Assembly (NCBI GenBank): GCA_040954595.2
Contig: CM082596.2
Coordinates: 7,564,001 to 7,628,000 of the forward strand
DNA from: Balanoglossus misakiensis
Lineage: Eukaryota; Hemichordata
DNA: 64,000 bases
Direction: 5' to 3'
Program-made: the position numbers and the translations under genes
The notes under the pieces: generated by a model
What the model saw: the letters and a program-made list of their open reading frames with translations, nothing else
What the model was told of the DNA's origin: nothing
Databases searched by the model: none
In this document: in pieces, positions 12,351-40,656 of the stretch
Numbering within the stretch: position 1 is the stretch's first letter
How the letters are laid out: the number at the start of each line of letters is the position of its first letter

Positions 12351-13102
12351 AACATTATAATTCATCCACAAATCCCTAAAATAAGATAATTCTTAGAATG
12401 AACGAAGCAGCCAACCGTAGCATAGACTGGGCCTGACAGCAACTGAAGATCCTAGTAGGTCGTGGCGACTGCAGTGCGGTTTGCGCTGGTATGGGAGGAC
12501 ATATTCTCATCAAGGGGGAACACCCATGCAGCGCAACGACCGCTTCCCTTTAAATATGACGTTGTTGAAGTAGGGCTTCGGTTGAAACGATGTGTAATTC
12601 AGAAAACACCGACCCTCTTCACAATTACGACGACATACTGATCTTATTTGGTAAACGATTTCTGTCATATAGTGAATGATGGCCTGGGGAAGTGGGGACG
12701 GTGCAATGAAAGTCACACAGAGAGGTATTTGTATTTTATTTTGAAAGTTTCATATATAAGCTTACGCGTGGGTTTATCTGGCCCCCGCGTCAACATTTCT
12801 GTAAGGACCCTGATAGGGGTATATCCCTGACCGAGCCTATGCATACATAGAGTTGCTGTGTATTGCAAAATTCTCATTTCCTAACGTAGACTGACGGGTG
12901 TTTCCCAGCCTATTTTGAACATGACCTAACTCAGTTCGTCTGAAGTCATACAATTGATCATTCTCATGAAGCAAGATAAAAGTAGTCAAATAGCGCGAGT
13001 TGATTTTATATGCGAGTCAGAGACAGAGAGGAGCAGACAGAGAGAGAGACGTCCGAGGGTTGAATTTTCACACATCCACCAGTCTTTGAATATCTATATA
13101 CG

Positions 13103-22708
<9,606 letters not shown>

Positions 22709-23301
22709 TGCGCTGTCCTTGTGTGCGATGATGAAAATGTCGACAGGGAAACTTAGCATCTGTACATAGTTGTCTTTGAATTCAGGAATCTTGTCAACAC
22801 ATCTGGGACCACACAATGACAATTGCAATTCCATCTTCTTATCGAGGCCATGACGAAATTTTATGAGACTCAGAAACTGATATTCGCATGTATCACGCTA
22901 AATGACGTTGTATTTGATTTGAATCTTTCCAAGTTATTTTTATGCTCATACCAGGCACACGGCCAGATACTAGTACTTCCCTTATGAGTGCACCCTCTAT
23001 CTAACTTCGAAAAAAATAACATTATACAACAACCAACAAACTATATGGCAGAGGAACTCACAGAAGTACGCAACAATACATTTGGGGATTGATTAGAAGA
23101 ATTATAACAAATTCTTATTACTCTACTACATTGTATGTTATTATTTACCATGTTCAAATATTTTGCTGTATTGTAAATTCAGTTCAATTACATTATCCAG
23201 TCTACATTTTGAGTTTGTTTTAGATTATGTGCAAAAAAGTTATGTTTTCTCAGAGATATCGATGGAGTTAGTGAAATGCGATATGAGAAAAAATTAATTA
23301 T

Positions 23302-23407
23302 CACGTAACAGTTGCCTCTTTCGATCACGAAGATTTCCTGTTGCGAAAATTTTACAGTATGTATGTGTGTTTGTATGTATGTATGTATGTATGTATGTAT
23401 GTATGTA

Positions 23408-23480
<73 letters not shown>

Positions 23481-23655
23481 ATGTATGTATGTATGTATGT
23501 ATGTATGTATGTATGTATGCATGTATGTATGTATGTATGTATGTATGTTTTTTTCATACAAGGTTGCGACTCTAACAATTACACTTCCTGTTTGTCACTT
23601 AAATCATAGTCTTTAATTTTCATGTAATGCTTTTATATTTTAATGCACTTTACAT
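23302..23655. repeat. Left flanking unit of the satellite array, with (ATGT)n/(GT)n microsatellite
   Basis: It begins CACGTAACAGTTGCCTC and continues AAGATTTCCTGTTGCGAAAA. A 190-bp ATGT/GT microsatellite follows (about 23358-23548), then TTGTCACTTAAATCATAGTC to GCACTTTACAT. The same sequence with a shorter microsatellite recurs at 27041-27266 in the same orientation. The two copies bracket the 88-bp satellite like long direct repeats. Confidence 0.85.
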
Positions 23656-23718
23656 GTATGTACAAACATTTTTAAAATACCAATAAAATTATGATATTAC
23701 TAAATAAACATACATACA

Positions 23719-26700
23719 TTTCGACTTCGCGAAATTTCAAAATTTCTTCATTTTTTGCAAAAAAACATGGGTTATAGCTCATGAAAATCAACTTTGCGAA
23801 AGTTCAAAATTTCTTCATTTTTTAAATAAAAATCATGGGTTATAGCTCATGAAAATCACCCAAAAATGACAATTTTTCCACTTTGCGAAAGTTCAAAATT
23901 TCTTCTTTTTTTGTTAAAAATCATGGGTTATAGCCCATGAAAATCACCCAAAAATGAAAATTTTTCGACTTTGCGAAAGTTCAAAATTTCCTCATTTTTT
24001 GATAAAAATCATGGGTTAGCTCATGAAAATCACCCAAAAATGACAATTTTTCGACTTTGCGAAAGTTCAAGATTTCTTCATTTTTTGATAAAAATCATGG
24101 GTTATAGCCCATGAAAATCACCCAAAAATGACAATTTTTCGAATTTGCGAAAGTTCAAAATTTCCTCATTTTTTGATAAAAATCATGGGTTATAGCTCAT
24201 GAAAATTACCCAAATATGACAATTTTTCGACTTTGCGAAAGTTCAAAATTTCTTCATTTTTTGATAATAATCATGGGTTATAGCCTATTAAAATCACCCA
24301 AAAATGACAATTTTTCGACTTTGCGAAAGTTCAAAATTTCCTCATTTTTTGAGATAAATCATGGGTTATAGCTCATGAAAATCACCCAAATATGACAAAT
24401 TTTCGACTTTGCGAAAGTTCAAGATTTCTTCATTTTTTGATAAAAATCATGGGTTATAGCCCATGAAAATCACCCAAAAATGACCATTTTTCGACTTTGC
24501 GAAAGTTCTAAAATTTCTTCATTTTTTGATAAAAATCATGGGTTATAGCCCATGAAAATCACCCAAAAATGACAATTTTTCGACTTTGCGAAAGTTCAAA
24601 ATTTCCTCATTTTTTGATAAAAATCATGGGTTATAGCTCATGAAATTTACCCAAATATGAAAATTTTTCGACTTTGCGAAAGTTCAAAATTTCCTCATTT
24701 TTTGATAAAAATCATGGGTTATAGCTCATGAAAATCACCCAAATTTTACAATTTTTCGACTTTGCGAAAGTTCAAGATTTCTTCATTTTTTGATAAAAAT
24801 CATGGGTTATAGCCCATGAAAATCACCCAAAAATGATAATTTTTCGACTTTGCGAAAGTTCAAGATTTCTTCATTTTTTGATAAAAATCATGGGTTATAG
24901 CCCATGAAAATCACCCAAAAATGACAAATTTTCGACTTTGCGAAAGTTCTAAAATTTCTTCATTTTTCGATAAAAATCATGGGTTATAGCCCATGAAAAT
25001 CACCCAAAAATGACAATTTTTGGACTTTGCGAAAGTTCAAAATTTCCTCATTTTTTGATAAAAATCATGGGTTATAGCTCATGAAAATTACCCAAATATG
25101 ACAATTTTTCGACTTTGCGAAAGTTCAAAATTTCCTCATTTTTTGATAAAAATCATGGGTTATAGCTCATGAAAATCACCCAAATATGACAATTTTTCGA
25201 CTTTGCGAAAGTTCAAGATTTCTTCATTTTTTGATAAAAATCATGGGTTATAGCCCATTAAAATCATCCAAAAATGACAATTTTTCGACTTTGCGAAAGT
25301 TCAAGATTTCTTCATTTTTTGATAAAAATCATGGGTTATAGCTCATGAAAACCACCCAAATATGACAATTTTTCGACTTTGCGAAAGTTCAAGATTTCTT
25401 CATTTTTTGATAAAAATCATGGGTTATAGCCCATGAAAATCACCCAAAAATGACAATTTTTCGACTTTGCGAAAGTTCAAGATTTCTTCATTTTTTGATA
25501 AAAATCATGGGTTATAGCTCATGAAAACCACCCAAAAATGGCAATTTTTCGACTTTGCGAAAGTTCAAAATTTCTTCATTTTTTGATAAAAATCATGGGT
25601 TATAGCCCATGAAAATCAACCAAAAATGACAATTTTTCGACTTTGCGAAAGTTCGAAATTTCCTCATTTTTTGATAACAATCATGGGTTATAGCCCATGA
25701 AAATCACCCAAAAATGACAATTTTTCGACTTTGCGAAAGTTCAAAATTTCTTCATTTTTTGATAAAAATCATGGGTTATAGCCCATGAAAATCACCCAAA
25801 TATGACAATTTTTCGACTTTGCGAAAGTTCAAAATTTCCTCATTTTTTGATAAAAATCATAGGTTATAGCTCATGAAAATCACCCAAATATGACAGTTTT
25901 TCGACTTTGCGAATGTTCAAAATTTCTTCATTTTTTGATAAAAATCATGGGTTATAGCTCATGAAAATCACCCAAATATGACAATTTTTCGACTTTGCGA
26001 AAGTTCAAAATTTCCTCATTTTTTGATAAAAATCATAGGTTATAGCTCATGAAAATCACCCAAATATGACAGTTTTTCGACTTTGCGAATGTTCAAAATT
26101 TCTTCATTTTTTGATAAAAATCATGGGTTATAGCCCATGAAAATCACCCCAAAATGACAATTTTTCGACTTTGCGAAAGTTCAAGATTTCTTCATTTTTT
26201 GATAAAAATCATGGGTTATAGCCCATGAAAATCACCCAAAAATGACAATTTTTCGACTTTGCGAAAGTTCAAAATTTCCTCATTTTTTGATAAAAATCAT
26301 GGGTTATAGCCCATGAAAATCGCCCAAAAATGACAATTTTTCGACTTTGCGAAAGTTCAAAATTTCTTCATTTTTTGATAAAAGTCATGGGTTATAGCCC
26401 ATGAAAATCACCCAAAAATGAAAATTTTTCGACTTTGCGAAAGTTCAAGATTTCTTCATTTTTTTTATAAAAATCATGGGTTATAGCTCATGAAAATCAC
26501 CCAAATATGACAATGTTTCGAATTTGCGAAAGTTGAAAATTTCCTCATTTTTTGATAAAAATCATGGGCTCATGAAAATAACCCAAAAATGACAATGTTT
26601 CGACTTTGCGAAAGTTGAATATTTTCTCATTTTTTGATAAAAATCATGGGTTATAGCTCATGAAAATCATCCAAAAATGACAATTTTTCGACTTTGCGAA

Positions 26701-27028
26701 AGTTCAAAATTTCCTCATTTTTTGATAAAAATCATGGGTTATAGCTCATGAAAATCACCCAAAATGACAATTTTTCGACTTTGCGAAAGTTCAAAATTTC
26801 TTCATTTTTTGATAAAAATCATGGGTTATAGCCCATGAAAATCACCCAAATATGACAATTTTTCGACTTTGCGAATGTTCAAAATTTCTTCAAAAAATGA
26901 CAATTTTTCGACTTTGCGAAAGTTCAAAATGTCTTCATTTTTTGATAACAATCATGGGTTATAGCTAATGAAAATCATCCAAAAATGACAATTTTTCGAC
27001 TTTGAGAAGTTTCACAATTTCTTCATTT
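23719..27028. repeat. 88-bp tandem satellite array, about 37 copies
   Basis: The monomer contains, in order, GACTTTGCGAAAGTTCAAAA, TTTCTTCATTTTTTGATAAA, ATCATGGGTTATAGCCCATG, AAAATCACCC and AAAAATGACAATTTTTC, giving an 88-bp period by direct counting. The array is about 3.3 kb, so about 37 copies. Variants alternate TTTCTTCA with TTTCCTCA and TAGCCCATG with TAGCTCATG. The CATGGG-TTATAG-CCCATG core is a perfect 6-bp hairpin stem, weakened in the CTCATG variant. No conserved reading frame runs through it. Confidence 0.97.
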
Positions 27029-27040
27029 AAAAAAAATTGT

Positions 27041-27266
27041 CACGTAACAGTTGCCTCCTTCGATCGCGAAGATTTCCTGTTGCGAAAATTTTACAGTATG
27101 TATTTATGTATGTATGTATGTATGTATGTATGTATGTATGTATGTTTTTTTCATATAAGGTTGCGACTCCCGCAATTACAAGTATACACTTACAATTCCT
27201 GTTTGTCACTTAAATCATAGTCTTTAATTTTCATGTAATGCTTTTATATTTCAATGCACTTTACAT
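27041..27266. repeat. Right flanking unit of the satellite array
   Basis: A direct-repeat partner of 23302-23655, starting CACGTAACAGTTGCCTC and ending GCACTTTACAT. It has a shorter ATGT microsatellite of about 48 bp and a small insertion near 27180. Confidence 0.85.
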
Positions 27267-27600
27267 AAAAAGTGCAAGGCAAGAACAATAAAATGTATGT
27301 TAAAAGGCATACCCAATCGAATATATGTGTTTATAATATACCTCATGCTAATACTGTGCCGTGATTCGCCAGAATCCGTCACGTGATAGGAAAATAGAAT
27401 CTACTATGAACCGCTAGGGAAATAGCAGAAAAATATAAACCGGTCACGTGACCAGCGTGAGTGCGCAGACTCCGTCACGTCAATCAGCGTCGCGTCGTCT
27501 GACACAATGGCCACCGCGGAAGATGTCGTCTGCCAACCTCAAGAGAAAATTGCAAGATTTTCCCAGCTGTTAGCATGAGGTTTATTATAAAACACCTATA

Positions 27601-28040
27601 GCCTGGCCTATATTCGGGCCATAGCGGCCGTTTATTACCCCCTCGTGACTGTGTGTTACCAGAATCATATGCTATTTCCCTCGGCCTGCGGCCTCGGGAA
27701 ATAGCATATGATTCTGGTAACTCACAGCCCCTCGGGTGTAATAAACGGCCGCTATGGCCCTCATGGCCAGGCAATAGGTGTTCACTATGGAATGATTAAA
27801 ATGATTAACATATCGATACATGCATAAAATGACTTTAAAAAAACTCTTCTAGATTTCTAACCTGCGGCCTCGGGAAATAGCATATGATTCTGGTAACTCA
27901 CAGCCCCTCGGGTGTAATAAACGGCCGCTATGGCCCTCATGGCCAGGCAATAGGTGTTCACTATGGAATGATTAAAATGATTAACATATCGATACATGCA
28001 TAAAATGACTTTAAAAAAACTCTTCTAGATTTCTAACCTG
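27601..28040. repeat. Inverted repeat plus 176-bp tandem duplication
   Basis: 27601-27772 is a foldback whose arms share GGCCATAGCGGCCGTTTATT and AGAATCATATGCTATTTCCC with their complements. Its right arm and downstream flank (27685-27860) are then repeated directly as 27861-28036, apparently without change. The duplication is therefore recent or an assembly duplicate. It resembles a MITE partly copied by slippage. Confidence 0.85.
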
Positions 28041-28825
28041 ACGTGAATTGTCTGAAGGTGTGACGCGGTGTGACAGGCATGGCAATGTCAAAATAGCTCT
28101 ATGACCATAATAAGATTAATTTCAACACTGGAATGTGATCTCAAAGCGTGACAGGTACCCTGTTTAGTCACCGAATTAAGATGCAAGACCCGATAGAATC
28201 TTAAAAGGAAAATATCGTCAGAATTGCCACATGTGCAACTTTTGTGATTATAAACACAACATCATCATTGTTCCCACTATTCAGGGAGACCCTGTCAACC
28301 AAATACATGTCACATATTAAAATGAAATGGAAATGTGTCAAAAAGTATTACAAAGCATAAAAGTCACTGCATTGTTTTCTATTATGTACAGTTAGATACA
28401 AAATAACAAGTACATATTTTGTAATGATGTTGATTGTAGCAATTATGCTTTGTGCATCTACCTTGATTTGCTGTTGTGACGGTGATGTATGGCACCAATA
28501 CCTGCAGGTGGGACAAAGCCCACCTTATAAAAAGTACACACAGAATCAAGTTGCCAAACTTTGTGTGTCATTTTGCCAGGGAATGTAATCTCTATAAAAT
28601 GAACTTACAATTCATTAATGTCAGAACTCTTAAAAGGTTGAGATACAATTAAAAAGAACGTTTCTGAGATAATTCAAAACAGTTTCAAAAGTTGTGAGAC
28701 CATGTCCAAAACAGGAAGTTAGCAAAAAACTGACTAAAATGTAACAACTATCATAAAATATATCTTGTTTTGTTATCAAATCTAAAAAACTAGAATATGT
28801 CTGAATAAAATTTTGCTTATAATGT
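28041..28825. other. Non-coding region downstream of the kinase gene
   Basis: AT-rich sequence with no supported exon on either strand. The kinase gene ends at 29126 on the minus strand, so its 3' UTR may extend here. Confidence 0.5.
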
Positions 28826-29019
28826 TTAAAGATATACGATTACCTACAATTTACATATAATGCCCATATATGGCTGTAGTGGCGTTTTCGAGTGTTCTTA
28901 AGAACATATGGTTGCGCTTTTTTTTCACATGTCCCACCCACTGAAATTCTGTGACTTGCTTGATCTGAATTTGCCATGGTAACTGTAGTAAATTTGCATA
29001 GGTGACCCTATACCTTCAA
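28826..29019. mobile_element. TTAA MITE, family AGGTATACAGTCA, copy B
   Basis: About 194 bp, with TTAA at the left and a decayed TCAA at the right. The interior shares AAGAACATATGGT and TGCCATGGTAACTGTAG with copies A, C and D. It lies about 100 bp beyond the kinase stop codon, on the gene's 3' side. Confidence 0.75.
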
Positions 29020-29125
29020 TTACTATACCATACTTCAAAAAGACACATGAACATCTTTATCAGTGGTGAATGTCAATTCACCCACAAGTTAAATGTATTC
29101 TTCATATCTGCTATGAACTAAACGT

Positions 29126-36612
<7,487 letters not shown>

Positions 36613-36699
36613 TTTTTAAACAGCTGAAAAGTTCAAACAAATATGAGACAGACATGAAAAAAATCATTTCGCTGGTAAGCAACATATAGTCATTATTTA

Positions 36700-36841
36700 A
36701 GCAATAAAACACCCCCAGCCATGGTATAACACAAGATTTTGACCAGTTCACGACATATACGCACTCGCTATCACTCGTGCGTATATGGAGTTGAACTGGT
36801 CAAAATCGAGTGGTATACCATGGCTGGGGGTGTTTTATTGC
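36700..36841. repeat. Foldback element, AAGCAATAA-ACCCCC family, copy 1
   Basis: The arms AGCAATAAAACACCCCCAGC and CCATGGTATA pair with their complements at the right end around a centre near 36770. The flanks ATTTAAGCAATAA and TATTATATTATA are shared with the copy at 40811-40934, so this is a dispersed family. Confidence 0.8.
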
Positions 36842-37023
36842 TATTATATTATACCAGTATATTGAAACTGTGCATAAAACATTTTAAAAAGGCATTTTCT
36901 TTGACTATGAGTTTTGCGTGATATATGACTGTGGTATATGACAAATATATCACAGTCACATGTCGTGTCTCGACCAATAAAATGGCGTGATTTACACCAT
37001 CAATATACTGGTATAATATAATT
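36842..37023. repeat. AT-rich inverted repeat adjoining the previous foldback
   Basis: TTATATTATACCAGTATATT (from 36845) is inverted at 37001-37022. The interior includes a second short hairpin, GTGACTGTGATATATTTGTC in complementary form near 36930. It may be a separate element inserted beside the first. Confidence 0.65.
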
Positions 37024-38561
37024 TCTTATAATTAGTAGCAGAAAGAATATTATATAGGCAATTTGTATAATAAGTGTTAAATAAAGAATGAATCAATTTA
37101 AAAAAAAACAATTACCTGTAAATTTGAAAAGGGAGGTAAGAAAGTATTAGTAAGTTAGGAAAAGTATAACTGAAATGACAAAATGACTTATCTATTTACA
37201 ACCCCACATATGCATAAATATGTAAAAATGGTGGCCATTTTAAATGTATGCAAATTAGCCATAATGTATATGAATGACATGATGGTTCTTGTGTGATACG
37301 CGCGATTTCATCATAGTTCTTGCATGATTTGCATAATTGTCATAAATTCTGTATATTTGATATCGTTATTTTTACTTCCAGGTTTATGAAGCTCTAAAAA
37401 TTTTGGGTTAAATAACTTGAAATTAGGAACAGCACAATTATTTAGCAGTGTTTGCCCCCCCCCCCCCCCTGGGCCAGCATACCTCATTTGCATCTGTTTA
37501 GCACTATTCTATTTGCATTACAATAGGGGCACAACATGTACAGTTTTTATTAGGCCTATATACTGATCCAAGATACCTGTAGCTCTAAGCTGTGTGTGTG
37601 CTTGCTGTTCGAGCAGTGATCCCCCTCTGCCATATTCAATTCTGACATACATTGTTTCCAACCGTTTAGATAGCGCTGCTTTCGATAAAAATAGCCCCGC
37701 CTACCACAGCCCTGCGTACACTCAGGCCTGTACGCAGGGCTACGCCCACCCCCACCCTCCCCCGCCCTAACAGCCGGGGGGAGTGACTAATGGGGCTAAG
37801 TGGACCCCCAGCTGTCATGGTCAATTAGTCTTACTATAAAGTCTAGAACTAATAACCCGCGTGTGTTTGCTTAAATATGCTCACTCACTCACACCATGGA
37901 GGTCGTACACAATCTGTGCGAGTCCCTACAATACAAAGTGAAAGTATATGCGTTCGCATACTTTTTAGGTTGTACATTGGTGAAGCTTGTGTGTAGCTCA
38001 TAAAAAACATGCCACGACGAAAAGGTATACTTACATCATGCAAGTAGAAAGAATATTAGGCGTGTGTACAATGTGTCCAAGTCATACAGTGTGAGAATAG
38101 CACCAGCGTTGACTTTGTACATGTAGTATGTTGGAGTTCATCTGAGGACGCGCGCGGCTTGGGGAAATCCCACGCAAAGGATTCTGGTCAGTTGCGTCAT
38201 TGCTTCAGATATAGATACCGGGAAATTCCAAAGTGTTCCCGGAATTCGGTTCTGCACGTAGAACGTGTACGTAGTAGCTGGGCAGCCAGTTAGATTAACA
38301 AAAAATCAAACAAATAGGGCCTATGTGTGACGGTTGTATTTTGTAAATATTCATCGTAAAAAAGGCCATGTGTTGTCACTGCAGAGCCACGGCCAAGTGA
38401 AATCCTAACATATCTGGAATTGGACGAATTCGTTTTTTGCCGTGTTTTCATCTTTTGGTATACATTAAATTCTGAAATTGAGTTTTTGTACTAATTAGGC
38501 TATTCAGAATTGGTGGCGATTTTCGAATTTGGTTCTGTGGCTGTGATTTCAAATTTAGTTT
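37024..38561. other. Region between kinase gene and LINE fragment, no gene seen
   Basis: Contains a 16-base C run near 37450, an inverted CCCTGCGTACA repeat near 37706-37745 and short palindromes near 37950. No coding exon or RNA gene is supported. Confidence 0.5.
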
Positions 38562-39112
38562 ACAAATGTCTTCAGCTGGTCGGCAGGCTACCCAGTGTGA
38601 CATTGTCAATGGGTTTAATGAGTTTTTTGTCCAAATTGGAGAGACTCTTGCTAGTAATATAACTCATTCAAACAGAAGTTACTTGTCATACGTATCACAT
38701 TGTACATTGCATTCTTTTTTTTCTTCAAGGAACCTCTGAACAAGAAGTTTTGAAATTACTTCAAGCATTAGATAAGCGGAAGGCAGTGGGTTATGACTAC
38801 ATTAGCCCAAAATTGTTAATCAATGCAGCATTATACATTTCTAAGCCTCTTAATGATATTATCAATTTAACATTCACAACTGGAATTTTCCCAGATTCCT
38901 TAAAAATAGCAAAAGTGACTCCTATCTTCAAAAAAGGAGAGACGACTGATCCAGGTAATTATAGACCAGTGTCTGTATTGCCACAAATTAGTAAAATTTT
39001 CGAAAAACTTATTAATAAGCAAATTATTTCCTATTTTAACAAATTTGATTTACTGTACCCTTACCAGTATGGCTTCAGAGAGAATTATAGTACTAAGTTG
39101 GCAATTGTATAG
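38562..39112 (+). pseudogene. Non-LTR retrotransposon reverse transcriptase fragment
   Basis: The first part reads DIVNGFNEFFVQIGETLASN in one frame. After a frame change near the T run at 38713-38722, a second part (38750-39112) reads LLQALDKRKAVGYDYISPKL, later GNYRPVSVLPQISKIFEKL and YQYGFRENYST. These are the conserved N-terminal blocks of LINE reverse transcriptases (Jockey/CR1-like group). The catalytic block is missing, because a stop follows at once and no downstream RT continues. It is a dead, truncated copy on the plus strand. Confidence 0.85.
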
Positions 39113-39307
39113 TTTGACTTTTTTTGTATGTATTACTAACCAAGTGTTCTACTGTTCACCATGAAGGAGTGGACTTGACCAGTGCGAGTGCACTATTTTT
39201 CCTACCTCTTTTTTTCACTTTATCAGTACATTGTTCACCATTCGATTTAAAAATTTAAAGTGAAATATAAATATACCAATTTACAGCCTCGTCAAGCAAA
39301 ACTCCAC

Positions 39308-39362
39308 GGTTCGCTACAAAGCTCTTCACTGACGCGCCCTCAACCGTTTAGCAAAGGAGAAG
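39308..39362. repeat. Dispersed ~57-bp repeat, copy 1
   Basis: CGGTTCGCTACAAAGCTCTT and GCGCCCTCAACCGTTTAGCA recur as the reverse complement at 55740-55797. Probably a fragment of an unidentified element. Confidence 0.7.
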
Positions 39363-39466
39363 CCACATATGGTGTTGTGTAGAGAAACGTAGCACACATG
39401 CAATCAGACTATAAGCCTGCATGGACGGCGAGAGGGGCTGTGATGCGAGGGAGTCTACTCCTCTTA

Positions 39467-40140
39467 GGCTGCATTCATAAACACCTCTGGAGGGGGTGGC
39501 GGGAGAATTGAGGGGGGATTTGAAATAATTTAGGGACTGAAAGGGGGGACTTGAAAACTTTGAGGACTAAATATTTATTTTGAGTCCACAAAAATGCAGT
39601 TTTGAACCCTTCATAATACAATTTTTTTAATGTGAGAGGGGGACACCCACTCCTACACCCACCCCGTCATTCGTCAACACCTTTCAATCATTGACTGGTT
39701 TATCTAGTGTCCCAGGTCAGGGGACTTGCCCCCCCCCCCAGCTTTGAGCTCTGTACTCTATAAAATTTTCTTACGTGGGAGGGGGACACCCCCTCCCACA
39801 CCCACCCCTTCACTTCTCGGTTTACAATGTCTGCCAACACAGAATACAAATACTTAAAAAATATAAACAATGTTCAGTTTTAATATCCACTGATGACGGA
39901 AAACATCAGTTTCAAATTCTTTTCATGGGAGCGCTGTTTTTCTTTTTTACAAGATAGATAGGTGATGTGTTTTGTTCTGTGAAAGAAAATGGGGGGGGGG
40001 TTTCAAAATTTTAGCAGTTCGGAAGGGGGGATTTCAAAAATATTTCGGGTTGTGCACGGGCGGCATGTGAAAATTAACCGTAACAAATATTGAATTCTCC
40101 CGCCCCCCCCCCCCCTCCAGAGGTGTTTGTGAATGCAGCC
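39467..40140. mobile_element. Foldback MITE, family GGCTGCATTCAC, copy 2
   Basis: The same inverted ends as 194-1016 (GGCTGCATTCATAAACACCT and its partner), with the interior blocks in reverse orientation. It is preceded by TTA and followed by TTT, so the target duplication is imperfect. It is 674 bp long and has no coding capacity. Confidence 0.75.
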
Positions 40141-40656
40141 TTTCTGCCTTCTCGGTTCAGGAATCAGTTGCATCGTCTCTGGTGCAGTCTCTGCCTACCC
40201 GGATTGAGTAGGTGAGTAAGTTGTTGTTGTTGTTGTTGTTTCTTTATTCCTTCTCAAAAAGAGAAGAGTTACAACACAAATGAATAAATATAAATACATA
40301 AGTAGATAAATACAAGACAATATACAATAGAGTCATTTTGCTTATTTATATTCGTATTCGCCAAAATGGCACTCACTTGAGAAGTCAATCAATCACTGAC
40401 AAAGTATTTTATGTTGCCACAGAAAAGCTAGTAACCTTTGCCCAGGCACTCATGACAGACTGACAATATTTTACATTTGTGTCATAAACGCAAATATTCC
40501 TTGGGATGTTACTAGACAACGGTGCTACCAGGAAGTGACGTTCAAGAGAACAGAAGGTAATATAGATAATAATCTGTCACGACCAGTAAACACGGAACCA
40601 CAATGTATGTTGTATTTGAGCGTTGACGCGCAAAATATCACAGTCCATACAGAGAC

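Larger units (their letters stand above)
11046..13102. other. KMO1 3' UTR and KMO1-KMO2 spacer
   Basis: The first ~190 bp (to about 11230) closely match the sequence after the KMO2 stop (22709-22893), so this is a duplicated 3' UTR. The rest holds a G-tract hairpin (11506-11638), a possible lone relative of the 88-bp satellite (12240-12350), and the KMO2 5' UTR just before 13103. No other gene is seen. Confidence 0.6.

Noticed and set aside
23312-23616. MYVCMYVC and HTYIHTYI reading frames on both strands (also at 31676-32016 and 54884-55393)
   Set aside because: These are ATGT/CATA microsatellites read in several frames. They have no independent coding support.
23719-27028. CRISPR-like array of regular repeats
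   Set aside because: The 88-bp units are contiguous tandem satellite monomers without unique spacers, in an intron-bearing eukaryotic genome.
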